A stretch of DNA of 64,000 nucleotides, from contig JADNRX010000043.1 of the NCBI GenBank assembly GCA_015501595.1, positions 173,129-237,128 on the forward strand. Reading direction: 5' to 3'. Below, one piece after another: positions 24,694-36,200 of the stretch. Below the pieces are notes generated by a model. The model saw only the letters and a list, made by a program, of their open reading frames with translations, did not search any database and was not told the DNA's origin. The stretch comes from Hymenopellis radicata. Lineage: Eukaryota > Basidiomycota > Agaricomycetes > Agaricales > Physalacriaceae. The position numbers and the translations under genes were made by a program. The first letter of the stretch is position 1, and each line of letters opens with the position of its first letter.

Positions 24694-26046
24694 ATGTCCC
24701 CCAATGCCAAAGATTCCGAAGGAGACATGTCATTTCCCGAGACACCGGACAGCTCCCTCCCCGAAGGCGAATATTTCGTCGTCGCGGCAGCCGCCATCCG
24801 CGAAATCATCGCGCGGTACGGTCGAGGCACTGCCTCGAAGGGAGAGATCCAAGCAGCCATCGTCTCGTACATCGGCGAGCTCGCTGAGGCTGAAGTCTAT
24901 CCTTTCGACATACACAGGGAACTCATTCCCTGGCTCGAGACCCTCGACGCTGAAGTTACACGGCTCGACGGGGCTGCAAACCGAGGAGCCGAAGGAAAAG
25001 CAAGTGGAGGCAAAGGAGGAGGAGGTGGAGGTGGAGACAGTACGCCTTCGGGCGACGACGGCGACGGGGGCAACGATGGCGGCAACAATGCCGGCAAACG
25101 GGGAAGGAAGGATCCTCACAAGCACAAGCGAGGAGGCTCCACTCCCTCTGATGCCCCCGACTCCAACCCAGACAACCGTGGGTCCAAGCACCACCACCAC
25201 AAGAGCCAGAAGCATCACCAGTCCGCGTCAGACGACTCCGACAGCGAAGAGCAAGACGAGTCGAAATTCGGGTGGGCTTCCGACGCCATTCTCAAAGAGA
25301 CCTCCCTCACCGCGGAGCATAAACTTATCCGTGATGCCGTCGAGAACCACGCTCTCGATGTCAAAAACGCCCTCCACAATCTCAAGCACACCGGGATTGC
25401 TCCCACCTTCCCGGACACTCTGTGGAAGAAAATCCTTCTCGATGAGGCCGTTGACTTTGACGAAATCAACGCCTTCTTCTTCTCCACCAAATTGGAGCTC
25501 GACCCCACTCCAGTCGGAACGGTGGCGTCGGCGCTTCACGAAGCCATGGGACGCCGCGCGGACAAGAAGACAGTTAGCTCTGCAGTTGTCTGGTTTCGCT
25601 GCTTTGATAAATATAGCGAAGCAGTCGAGACAGTCTTCCCGTTCCGTCGCAACGAGCTCCGCACCTATAGGCAGCACATCGACGACCTCTTCTCTGCCAA
25701 AGTCGAGTCCTCGCAAGCCCGAGTTATCGCATACGACATCGCGGCTCGGAAAGTCGTCGCATCCAGTCGCGGCATACTCTTCAACCAGGTCAACGATGCC
25801 CACCTCGTCCGACTCCGCATGGCCTTCCTTGAACGAGACGGCGTCCGTTATGATGACTTCGAAGGAGTCGGTGTTGGAGAGTCGAGTGGAGGAAAGTCTG
25901 GGAAGTCGAAGCCCGGAAAGAAGCGGGAAGCTTGCAACAATTGGAATGAAGGCAAGTGCACTCGCGCCCCATGCCCCCGTCGTCACGTCTGCAATGTTTG
26001 CGGCGGACAGCACGTCGCCAGCGCCTGCAAGTCGAAGAGTGCTTGA
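24694..26046 (+). CDS. Gag-like protein of the retrotransposon
   Basis: An open frame of 450 aa starting MSPNAKDSEGDMS. Residues 1-90 are a folded-looking acidic segment. Residues about 105-190 are a low-complexity Gly/Asp/His/Lys linker. Residues about 195-390 form a helical, capsid-like region (KFGWASDAIL, AIRDAV-type helices, VVWFRCFDKYSEAV). The C terminus has a basic linker and a cysteine-rich finger, CNNWNEGKC followed by CPRRHVCNVCGGQHVASAC, as in agaricomycete DIRS-like gag proteins. It should package element RNA. The RT frame follows immediately and overlaps in another frame. It is the only intact ORF of the element. Confidence 0.82.
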   Translation: MSPNAKDSEGDMSFPETPDSSLPEGEYFVVAAAAIREIIARYGRGTASKGEIQAAIVSYIGELAEAEVYPFDIHRELIPWLETLDAEVTRLDGAANRGAEGKASGGKGGGGGGGDSTPSGDDGDGGNDGGNNAGKRGRKDPHKHKRGGSTPSDAPDSNPDNRGSKHHHHKSQKHHQSASDDSDSEEQDESKFGWASDAILKETSLTAEHKLIRDAVENHALDVKNALHNLKHTGIAPTFPDTLWKKILLDEAVDFDEINAFFFSTKLELDPTPVGTVASALHEAMGRRADKKTVSSAVVWFRCFDKYSEAVETVFPFRRNELRTYRQHIDDLFSAKVESSQARVIAYDIAARKVVASSRGILFNQVNDAHLVRLRMAFLERDGVRYDDFEGVGVGESSGGKSGKSKPGKKREACNNWNEGKCTRAPCPRRHVCNVCGGQHVASACKSKSA

Positions 26047-28244
26047 GCCCACGGCTCATCATTCTTCTATTTCCAAGGTGTGGCAAGCGGCGTGTGCTTT
26101 TGTGGAGGAGGGGTATGATGGAGAGGAGGAGGATGAGGGAGAAGATGAGATGAAGAAGGAGGAAGCGGTGGAGTCCTATAGTTTCCTACCTCGCTATCTG
26201 CGCGGTTTCGGATGGAGGACGCCTATGTCAAAAGGAAGTCGAACCGCCTCATACACGGAAATCGACGGACCACTTCCATGCCCTCCTGCTGAGGAGTATA
26301 AACATACAGCGTTGAAAACCATTCACGACTATCCTCACCTTTTCCACGTTTCTACGCCCATCAATATCGACCGACTCGCGAGTATTCTCAGCATACATCC
26401 GAATCGAGTATTCGTCGCGTCGGTACTCCGCACACTACGTATCGGCCTCTGGCCATGGGCCGACACGGATCCTACGGGCGATTTCCCAGAGACGTGGGAC
26501 AATGCGTGGGCTAATATCCCGACCGCTGAAGAGCGCGAATTCGTGCTGAGTCAGTGTAAGGAAGAAGTCGAAAAAGGGCAACATTCACCTCCGTTCGGGC
26601 CAGACCTTCTCCCAGGTATGTACTCGACCCCGAATGTTGCCGTCCCAAAAACCTCACTCCGAGGACCTCCGACTCGTCGCGAACCAGTCAGCCGGCGAGT
26701 TCTGCCAAAATAACATGGTCAACAAGTCTGAAACAAAGGGAGCACGTCTCGACTCACTCTTAGTTTTTATCCCTCTCCTTCTCATGTTTGTTCAGCTCCA
26801 TCCAGGAAAACGTTTCTTGCTGTGGAAGTCCGACGTCGCTGGAGCATTCCGTGCGATCCCTATCCATCCGTTGTGGCAGCTTAAACAGGTCGTCACCGCC
26901 AATATCGCGTCCATGATGGAAGGTGGGTCAAAAGAAGATAAGTCAACGTGGATACGTTACGTTGACTGGCGGGCATGCTTCGGCAGTTGTGGATCTCCGC
27001 GGGCCTGGGCTTCCTTGATGGGACTAGTTGTCTGGATCGCAATCTGTGTCCTCCACATGGCCTTTCTATGCTGTTACGTTGATGATTGCTACAGCGTAGG
27101 TATCGTCGGAGATATGGAATGGTATGAACCTTATCATGTATTTTTCCCTACCAATCAGACACGTTTACTGTAGCGTTTCAACCGCTAATTCGCATAACGG
27201 GTCACGGCACCTCCTGAAGTGAAGCTATACATACTGCATAATGCATCACAGACCACTTTAGCCAGGCACGGACCTCCAAATAAGGAAATTTTAGGTCCCG
27301 CCTGCGGCGGGACTGTCCATATAAGGCAATTTAAGGGTCTGTGAAGCTGTTCACTATAACTTCACACCATAACGGGTCACGGGCCGTGAAGTTATGGTCG
27401 AAACGCTACAGTACTCTACTTGTGGGATTATTTAGGAATTCCCCACAAGCTGAAGAAGCAAGTTTGGGGAGAAGTACTGATAATTATAGGCTTCTTAGTC
27501 GACCCGAATAAACTCACAGCCACACTTCCTGCAGAGGCAAAGGCCGATCTCGTTGAACACGTCCGCGACTTTGCCCTTACACCGCGTCGGCGCCGATCAC
27601 TCCACGAGTTCGAGCAACTCGCTGGATGGATGAACTGGGCGCTGAACGTGTATCCACTCTTCAAGCCCGCTCTCTGCAATCTTTACGTCAAAATGTCCGG
27701 CAAGAGCCGAGCCCATGCGACGATCAATCTGAACAAGCCACTGATCGAGGAGCTTCTCTGGTTTGTTGAACACGTCGAAGCATCATCAGGAATGCTCTTC
27801 TTCGCCAACATTGACTGGAACCCGTTCACAGAGGCAAATCTCACGATTTTCTGCGATGCGTCCTTAACGGGCATGGGTTTCTGGATTCCGGACCTTAACG
27901 TTGGGTTTACATGTGCGGTTGATGGAGACGTGATGAGGGACAAGATTTTCTTCTGGGAAGCTCTCTGCGTGCTTGGGGCTATACAGTGGTACGCCGAATC
28001 TGGCCTCACCTTTCTCGCGACCCCCGAGTGCCCAGTTCGTCTTGCAGTTTTCACTGACAACTCGAACACAGTTTGCATCTTCGACTCCCTTCATGCTCTT
28101 CCTGAATACAATCCTATTCTCCGTGCTGCCGTCGACCTCCGGGTCAAGCACAACATCGACCTACGTGTGCTGCACATCAGCGGCGAAGACAACTCCATGG
28201 CGACGCCCTCTCGCGAGAGAATTTCGACTTCGTTGCGCGCATAG
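26047..28244 (+). pseudogene. Reverse transcriptase-RNase H of the retrotransposon, broken
   Basis: The frame holds an N-terminal region (YPHLFHVSTPINIDRLAS) and RT motif A in WKSDVAGAFRAIPIHP. Motif C is CYVDDCYS with the catalytic YVDD, and the thumb reads LWDYLGIPHK. It ends with an RNase H-like domain carrying IFCDASLTGMGFW and LAVFTDNSNT. Two lesions break it. An extra A in the CCAAAAACC run near 26643-26650 moves the frame, so PNVAVPK ends in one frame and PHSEDLRLVANQ continues in another. A 244-bp MITE is inserted at 27168. Without the MITE and one TA, the code on either side reads through in phase. The catalytic residues themselves are conserved, so decay is recent. RT identity is certain, exact start is not. 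Confidence 0.85.
27168..27411. mobile_element. TA-flanked MITE inside the RT gene (mariner-like ends)
   Basis: Ends are CTGTAGCGTTTCAACC and its near-perfect inverse, with one mismatch. Flanks are TA on both sides (27166-27167 and 27412-27413), the signature of Tc1/mariner-type elements. The interior (244 bp in all) has a perfect hairpin GTCCCGCC/GGCGGGAC and a repeated ATAACGGGTCACGG. It has no coding capacity. The copy at 61942-62175 has related ends. Confidence 0.82.
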
Positions 28245-28317
28245 CTCTAACATGGTCATCACCCCATTTTCACCCCCTCGAACGACGCTGGGGGCAGTCA
28301 AAAAATGAAAATCCCCC

Positions 28318-29242
28318 AACTTCGCGACACCGAGGCAGCCCAAGCGACAACCTTGGTCGCGCGACAAGCTCGTGCATGAACGAGCAATAGCCCTAGGCCT
28401 CGCTATTGACGCGTCATCTAGTGGTACCTACGATTCTGCCTTGAATTCCTATCTCGCTTTCTGCTCGATACACAAGATGCCGGTCACTCCCACCGTCGAC
28501 ACCTTATCTTTCTTCGTCGTCTACATGTCGCCCATATCGAGCCGCGTTCCTTCGTGCCAACCGCTCCTCCTACCTTGTTAAACGAACACTCGCCGGTTGC
28601 ATGAAATTGCATAGCAAACCGGTGAAGCGGAAACTCCCTCTCTCTCGCAACCATGTACTCACCGCCATCACGTCCCTAACTCCATCCTCCACGCATGATG
28701 ACATCCTATTCGTGGCCATGCTCTGCACTGGCTTCGCTGGCCTCATGCGTCTGGAGAATTAGCCGTCCCAGATGACCGCAACATCCGGGACTACAGGAAG
28801 TGCTCTCTGCGCTCTTCTGTCATCGGAATCGACGGTGGTTACGGCCTCGACCTGCCTTATCATAAAAGGGGACTGTTTCTTCGAGGGAACCGAATCAGGA
28901 TCCTTCGACGCGGCACCTTCAAAACCGGCGCCCGTCTTCGAGCGATACGTGGCCTCCCGTGACAACGTCTCGCGGATGAACCCATATCTCTGGATCACGT
29001 CGAAGAACACCGTGCCGACGCGCTCATGGTTTATGGCCCGCCTTCGACAACTCGAACCCGATACCCAATTCGCGGGTCAGTCAATGCGCGCAGGCGGCGC
29101 TACAGCAATGGCGGAAGACGGCTCACCGCCCCACCTTATCCAGGCCGCGGAGCGCTGGGCCTCTGACACATTTCAAATCTATATTCGCAAGAACCCCATC
29201 GTACTCCAAGCGCTCTTATTCCACGGCCACGACGATAATTGA
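28318..29242 (+). pseudogene. Tyrosine recombinase of the retrotransposon, broken
   Basis: The order of motifs is that of fungal DIRS-like recombinases. WSRDKLVHERAIALGLAID and YDSALNSYLAFC form the N-terminal SAM-like part. TGFAGLMRL with GELAVPDD opens the catalytic domain. Then come PYHKGD, AGQSMRAGGATAMAE with the box II His-like/Arg region, and WASDTFQIYIRKNP with the nucleophilic tyrosine. The pieces fall in three frames, with shifts near 28530, 28755 and 28868. About 25 residues are missing between HIEPRS and SYLVKRTLAG. The active-site segments themselves are preserved. The function would have been integration of the circular DNA copy; this copy cannot make it. Confidence 0.82.
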
Positions 29243-29301
29243 TCCCATCTGTCGCTCACAACCCCTTCATCTCAACATTTCTTCCATCAAGTAGCCATTT
29301 A

Positions 29302-29385
29302 GGATGCTCAATCATACGCATACGCGGCCTCCCATTTTCGGGGGGTCGGCGACTGGCTACCTCGTCGGATGAACCTTCGGATTAG
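29302..29385 (+). repeat. Split direct repeat B1
   Basis: 84 bp identical to 29868-29951, directly abutting A2. The B1-A2 junction is the site expected to be restored in the circular intermediate. Confidence 0.88.
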
Positions 29386-29827
29386 TCGAGTTTAATGCTT
29401 GAATTACTCAAGACTAATACGAGGTGAGTTTTCCACCCGCGACTACTCTCTTTCTCACCTGACAATGCTTCTCCCAGCATTCCCTGGGTCTCAAAGAAGC
29501 ATTGATTGTTTTGTTACCCCCGGGTCTCGAAACAAACCAGGTGAGTCTCTTCTTGCCCTCGGCACTTACTTCCTAATTGCTCGACAGCAATGCCTTCGGC
29601 GACGCTTCGCGACTCCTCTTTCTCCCGCTTGTTCATGTTCTTTCTCTCGATTATTTTACTGTGGCGTGTTCACGTTCGATTCTCCCACCCCTGGCGTGAC
29701 GGATACGGCTGCATGCAGAATGTCTTAGTTCTCTCAGCCTTGTACTCCGTTCCGCCAGGTGAGTTTGTGTAAAATCAAGTTTTATTGCTAGCCTTTACTT
29801 ACGGTATCGTGCAGTACTCTTTCGCTG
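29386..29827 (+). repeat. Split direct repeat A2
   Basis: 442 bp, the second copy of A1 with one extra 10-bp segment. It lies between B1 and B2. Confidence 0.88.
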
Positions 29828-29867
29828 CCCACCCATTGTATCTACGTATCTCTACATGTACCCTCCC

Positions 29868-29951
29868 GGATGCTCAATCATACGCATACGCGGCCTCCCA
29901 TTTTCGGGGGGTCGGCGACTGGCTACCTCGTCGGATGAACCTTCGGATTAG
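29868..29951 (+). repeat. Split direct repeat B2, right end of the retrotransposon
   Basis: 84 bp identical to B1. It ends in CTTCGGATTAG at the boundary with flanking DNA. Confidence 0.85.
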
Positions 29952-30102
29952 CTGTCACTAAGCTCAATTTGAGAGCAAAAGTCCGATTTGTGACCAATTT
30001 GGGCAGGTTCACAGCCAAAAAAAACTAGTGACCTGCTTATGTAACAGGTTCATTTTTTGGGCTCGTGACCTGTGACGTGAACCTATGGTCGAAATACGAC
30101 AG
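29952..30102. mobile_element. Partial TA-type MITE next to the retrotransposon
   Basis: The right end GGTCGAAATACGACAG followed by TA matches the ends of the MITEs at 27168 and 61942. Internal GTGACCTG and TAACAGGTTC inverted strings are also shared in style. The left end is not recognisable, so the retrotransposon may have cut it. Confidence 0.5.
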
Positions 30103-30493
30103 TACTTTAAAGGGAAAGCTTTACTATTCTCAAGCGACAAGTCATCACATATGCAACGCGAAACGCCACAGATTTTAGACGATAGACTAAGCTGGTCTTT
30201 TCGGCTTCCGCTCCGAAGCGATTAACCATCCTCGACAGAGCGGAAGTATGTACTTTGACGTATGTCCGCATCAGACGGCGCGCCTCCCGCCCCAACAGTA
30301 TTATTTATTATATCTTTATGGTGGATTACCGACTCTCGAAGAGCCCAGCTCAACATGTAGAACGCTGCACACGGACTTTGAAGCAGGAGCCTGCTAGTTA
30401 TTTAGAAATGATACATTTTTTCGTTTATTGCAGTGTCCATACAGTATTTAGATCTCAAGATTTAAGTATACTGGATCTGATGACATCTGCATC

Positions 30494-31623
30494 TAGAGAT
30501 TACAAGTCCGGTTGGGTCCGGTTGCGGCGCCCAAATTTGGAAGGACCGGCAACCGCAACCGGTTGCCCAACCCGACTTTTCGCGTCAACCGTGGACCGCA
30601 ACCGGTCCTCGACAAGGACCGGTTGCAACCGCGGTCTTTCACCGGTCCACAACCGGTCGCGACCGCTTATGGTCGCAACCAGTCGCGACCGGTTGAAACC
30701 GACACCGACCGCACACTCGCAGCATCATTTATGCCCGTTGGTGGCCCCCGAGCAATTGCGCAGGGGCTACCCAACGTGCATAAGCCACGGGGTGAGTAGT
30801 GGGTGGGATGGTGATGATGGTGGAGGAGGAGGTGGTGGTGGTGGTGTCGTCGTGGTCGGTCGTCGTGGTCGACACGTCGTGGTCGGTCGCGATGCATCCA
30901 TCCTCACGTCCGTCTCCTCCTCATCTCGCATCCATCTCCGCCTCGCGTCCATCCCTGCATGCCTCTCTGCGCGCTGTTGTTGTTGTCGTTGCCGTGGAGA
31001 TGACTTAAAGTCGTCTCCTGGTATATCCACGCGGACCGGATGTTCGTGTGCTGCCCGTTTGCGGGGCTTACGCGTCCTGTTCTGGTTGGGAGACGACTCA
31101 GAGTCGTCTCCCGGTATAGTCGTGTCCGTGGAGACGACGCAAAGTCGTCTCCCGGTCTCTCAACACCGACCCAGAGTCGTGTGTTGATCTGAAATCACCG
31201 ACTTGTAGTCGAGTGATGCTGCCGTCGGCGCCGACTTGCAGTCGAGCGACAACGGTTGATGGAAGTGGTGGTGGGAAGGAGAGAGATCTACCCGATCGCA
31301 TGCTTACGCGTACGTTCGGGTCTCGGCCCGAGTCGCCGGATCTGATCATATATTCGCGAATGGCTCGTTTAGGCCACGCAAGGGCCCGTTTTAGCTCGTA
31401 AAAATTTGTAAATTCATCTAAAATATATATGTACATTATCCGGTTGAAACCGGTCTCAACCGGTTGGGTGGCGGTCCTACAAAAAATAGCCAGACGTTCG
31501 GACCGTCAACCGCAACCAGTTGCAACCGGCAACCGGTCCTTCTAAAACCGGTCCAAAATCGGTTGCGGTCCGGTTGGGTCCGTCGGTCCTACCCGGTCCT
31601 ACCAACCGGACTTGTAAACTCTA
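30494..31623. mobile_element. Non-autonomous hAT-like element (1130 bp)
   Basis: The left end TAGAGATTACAAGTCCGG is matched by an inverse right end with one mismatch. The 8 bp TCTGCATC flank it at 30486-30493 and 31624-31631. Inside both ends, CCGGTTG/CAACCGG strings are repeated many times, as in fungal hAT elements. The middle has three AGTCGTCTCC repeats (about 31010-31165) and GGTGGTG simple repeats, which create spurious long ORFs. No transposase is encoded. Confidence 0.85.
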
Positions 31624-31631
31624 TCTGCATC

Positions 31632-33224
31632 AGCCGTTGATGTGGTTCGGGACACAGTGTGGCGCACATTTGCGACATTTCACTTTCATGAGTATGATCT
31701 TCTAGCTGAGTAGCATTGGCCAGAGGTGTTAGAACCATTTGTTGTCATGTTCTTGGGCATATCACGCTATATCATTTCCCCACGGGTCATGTTCAATCTC
31801 TTATAAGTAAGTACTTTTGTGCTTGATGTGTTGCTCACACTGCCACGTCACACAAAGTGCGTCATATGAGGGCACGAGTAGGCACATTATTGTAAGTACT
31901 ATCATATTTGAGGTCATTTCTCATTGCCTGGTTCAATGAGTGAGTGATGTGGAAATAGGCGGTGAAGCGCGTCTCTACAGCGCATCCCGCTACTGCGTCA
32001 TCGCCGGATCACGGACTTACCCTCCGACAGTCGCTTTACCTTTCCGCGTCTTCTCCATCAAAAGACCAGCTTACAGAGATTTTATGACGGACTTGATCAA
32101 GTTGATGGGTGACACAAACGTGGAGCCCAAAGACTCTTAGTCATCCGGGCCGTATGGCCGGATCAAGTCCGCCACGCTCGGCCTAATTTCTACCTGCTTT
32201 CAAGTGCAATTGAACGGCACGAGAAAGCATTGTATGCTCGGCATACGACGACGCGATGCTGATCTATCACCTACCGGTTCTTTAAGAGGTTTCTAAACGA
32301 CTTTTCAAGGTCTCTACGCTTTTCTCGGACGGACATGCACTTCTTACTGGTTCCGTTGTACCTCTTACTTCATGCGAAGCATAGTCAGGATTCTTTATGC
32401 CACGTCAATACCCACTACGTGATGCTGGATGTATTTCGTAGCTCTCCCAGGCACTCTTCTTTTCAAATCTTGAGGATCGTAATGTGGCGTCGCTCACCAT
32501 GGTGAAGTCCACTGCTCCGTCCTTGCCGAAAACTCGTGCTGTATAACCTCCTGGCGATTAAGAGACATTAGTGCTTACGACGCTCAGGTGCTCATTGGAG
32601 GATCAGATGTGAGTTCATTTGAAGCAGAGGATGTTCCGTAACAGACATGAAAGACTTGACAGGCGTCATGAAGCTTCTAGTTCATTGGGTGCTAATGTTG
32701 GGTCTGCGTTTGGACAGATTTGGGGATAGAGACCGTGTTCAATTGAGACCAAACGGCCAAGTATGGAGGAAGGAGACAATTTGTGGTGGCATTGGGAATA
32801 CAGAAACGAGTCTCCGGGGGGAGATTTCGGACATATCTACTCTCAATGATAGGGTTGTACTCGCTAATTTGGATCCACTACTTAGATCTCGTGTATCAGT
32901 GATTGCACTACAATTCGAGCCTTGATTCGAGCTGTGACTGAACGAGTGCACCGATATTGGGAGTAGAGAAGAATAGAAAGGTTCAAGGTCTTTTGAGACA
33001 CAACCGCGTCATTCAGCTGCACGACACCAGCATTCCTCCGAGGTAGACCGGCATCAATGTTCAACAGAAGACGCGAACGGCGACTTTGTCATGAAGGCGG
33101 CATCAAGGAGCCCCTAAAACCACGTGCGGACGATGAAGCAGTGGCTGTGCAAGCGCCCCTGACATTACCGTGTCGCCGACCTGCCGTCACCGCCATTTTT
33201 GTTGTCGACGAGCTGAATGCGCCC
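31632..33224. other. Intergenic, upstream of the LRR gene
   Basis: About 1.6 kb with no recognisable gene. ORFs at 31940-32140 and 32647-32925 (66 and 92 aa) match nothing I know. The last few hundred bases are presumably the promoter and leader of the gene starting at 33225. Confidence 0.4.
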
Positions 33225-36200
33225 ATGTCGTCGTCGTCGTGCTCGTCCGGCTCGCCGTCGTCGAGCGCAGTGACGATCCCCATTCCAGGCAAGAGCATTC
33301 TCAAGAAAGCCGCGCCCCAGCAGCAGTCTCTATTCTCGCGGTTTACTAGATTTTTACCGACTCAAAATCTACCTGGAGGCGGCAATGGTAACAACGCGGA
33401 CGAACCGCTAAAGCGGGCACACTTTATTTTACCGCAAATCGCGACGGTTTATCCGATATCGTCGTTCAACCCGCCGTCCATGGCTGGTCTAAAGGAGGAG
33501 AAGCGTGCCATAGAGGTGCGAGAAATGGAGAGGAGAGCGCGGGTTGTACGGGGCGATTCCGTGTCGTCCTCAAGCGTAAGTATTGACGGCGAGCTACCCG
33601 GTGACGAATGGTGGAGCATGGACAAGGTGGACAGTTTCTACAAGGAATGTTGTGCTGGATGCGACGAACAGCCGGATCCTAGTGTAAGCGCTGCATTCAA
33701 GGTACAATTTTCTCGCCGTTGTGGGTGCTGTCGACGCTGAACATTTCTCAGCATGCTGCAACAACGAATCCGCGGACAGTGGACTTGTCGGGTGTACAAT
33801 TGACACTAACATCTGCCTCCATTCTATCCGATGTATTCACCATCGAATGGGGACTCCGGAAACTTGTATTCAAGGAGTGCGACCTCGACGAGCAGGTACG
33901 CGCCATTCTGTTATTTGTCGACGAGATTGACCGTATGACAGATCCTGAAACCCATGCTGCATTCCCTGCTAATACCAAACTCCCTCACTTTCCTCTCCGT
34001 GGCGTCTAATCGCCGGTTAAAAACTACCGCGTTTAGGCTAATAGGTGCTTACCTCGAAAAGGTATAACATTTCCTGCTACACGGGGAAATATGTTCACTC
34101 TCTTTCCAGTCCGACTCCCTCCAATTCCTTGACCTCTCGCAAAATCCTCTGGACAAAAAATCAATAGAGTACATCGTGACGGCACTCAAATCTCCACCGC
34201 AAGCGGGGCTGGCATCTCTGAGGCTCGACGACTGCTCATTAAGACCAGGAGCCCTAGAAGCCCTCTGTACGTGCAATCTTAAACCTACTTGTTCAATCTT
34301 AACCATCTCCAGCGCGCGCTGTCCGGACCTCTTCGCTACGAAATATCTCTCTACGATATAATCGTATAAACGCGACAGGCGCAGTCGCTCTTGCACTAAT
34401 GATTAGGGATTATCCCGACGTTGTCCCCGCGTCTCCCTCATCCACCAACTCCGTCTACCTCAACTCTACGGCGTCCTCTCAAGCGTCCTCTCCGGCGTCG
34501 TCGCTGACCTCTCTCCCTCTCTCTCCGCCTGCTACACCATTACCCCATGTCGGTCCAATATTACCCCCTCCGCGACATCCACCCACTGGTTTACAGACCA
34601 CCTATACACCGTACGTCCCTCGGTCCAAACGAGGTACAGCTCCAGCCCCACAAATCAACCCACTGAGCGCGTCCGGTCACCCTGTGCCGATTCTTACTTC
34701 GTCCAGTCAAGGCGGCATAACGGCACGTCAGAGCCCCTTGCCCTCGTCACATCCACATTCCGGACCCAGCGCTGCTCTGCTCGACAAAGTACGGGCGCTG
34801 GATGCACTCCCTCGCGTCGGCGCGCTCAGAACCCTCGATCTGAAGGGTAATGATCTTAAGCAGGGTATCACATTCCTGGCTCAAGTGCTCAAGCGCAATC
34901 GCACACTCAAGGTACTCAATCTGAGCGAGAACAAGTTGGACTCGGCCGGACTGGTTGCTATTGCCGAAGCACTCAAGTATAATTCAAGCTTGGAGACTTT
35001 GGACTTGAGCCGAAACCCATGTGCGGCGGGTTTGGAGGGGGTGAGTTTATCCGATTTACATGTTACGACTACTCACATCTTATAGATACAATCCTTACGA
35101 ACCGCATTTACGCTCAACACGGCGCTGAAGCGATTATTCTTGTCGTCAACTCTGCTCAGCTCTATAGGTGCTATCGCCCTTGCCGAATTCCTCCCCGAAT
35201 CAACTTCTCTGCTACACCTTGACCTGACGCAAAACCAACTAGATTTAGCATCTGTTATCGCGCTGGAGTCGGGAATGAAGGCGAACAGAGTGCTACGATG
35301 CCTGGATCTCGATGTCCCACCGGGCGACGAGGAGTTTGCTCGCTGCTGTCGGGGTATCCTCGGTTCGTGTGTTCGCAACACCGAAGAGGCGCAAAAGCGG
35401 GCCGAGGAAGCTGATGGTGTCGATGGTGGCGATAGCGCAGGGAAGAAGGTGTGGGGCATCCTCGATGACAGCGAGCTTGCGAAACGGATACGGATGGAGG
35501 AGACGGTCGGAGGCGATATCGTTGTGCGTGCACGTGCGAGTATCACTCAGATGCACAACATCCTGCATCCGCCGGCATATCCGCAGGAAATATCTGTCAT
35601 TCCCGTACCGCAGGAGGTGGCCAAGCGCGTCCGGGCGATTATCGAGGAGCTGGGCGTTGTGATACAAGCGACGGAGGATCCGGAGTGGATGGAGGAGCTC
35701 TTTGCGATGCATGATGAGCTCACAGAGTTGGTTGGGAAGGTGGAGAACTTGAAGCAGCGCCCGATATTAAGCTTGCAGGGGCTTGGGGTGCGCTTGAATG
35801 GCCTGCCGTCGCCGAGGGTGTCTCCTCGTCCGTCGCCCTTGTTGATGGGCTCGACTATAGAAGAGGAGGACCCGTCGACGCCGCGTATTGACAAGGGCAA
35901 GGCAAAGGCGGAACCAGAGTTTGAGAAGGTGTTGAGTCCGACGAGTGCGTTGATGAACACCAACGACAAGGAGGAGGATGAAGATTCGGAGGGCAAGAAG
36001 TTTCCCAGTGTCATTCCGGATGAGGGTGAAGAGGGGGATGACGAGGAAGATGAGAATATTGTTGAGCATCGGTGAGTGGTCTCCACAGACATTGTAGGCT
36101 TTTACTGAATCATTTCAGGTCCCGGAGCTGGGTTGCAGAGGAGGGTGAAGTGTTTAGGAAGGGTGCTGTCCTGCTTGGTCCAGAGGAGATGGAAGGAGAG

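Larger units (their letters stand above)
24225..29951 (+). mobile_element. Ngaro/PAT-like tyrosine-recombinase retrotransposon (DIRS order)
   Basis: The element has the split direct repeats of PAT/Ngaro elements: A1 (24225-24656), coding region, B1 (29302-29385), A2 (29386-29827), B2 (29868-29951). Its coding order is gag, reverse transcriptase with RNase H, and tyrosine recombinase, which is diagnostic for the DIRS order. There is no target duplication, as expected when integration uses a tyrosine recombinase. A1 and A2 are nearly identical apart from a 10-bp segment in A2. Gag is open; the RT has a one-base shift and a MITE insertion; the recombinase has several shifts. This copy is therefore dead, though its repeats are still alike. 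Confidence 0.9.

Noticed and set aside
24704..26713. 669-aa open frame overlapping gag
   Set aside because: Its first 440 codons are a shadow of the gag frame with Ser/Arg/Pro-biased content; only the last part is real, as the start of the RT region.
30667..31030. His- and Pro-rich ORFs on the minus strand
   Set aside because: Produced by the GGTGGTG simple repeat in the hAT-like element.
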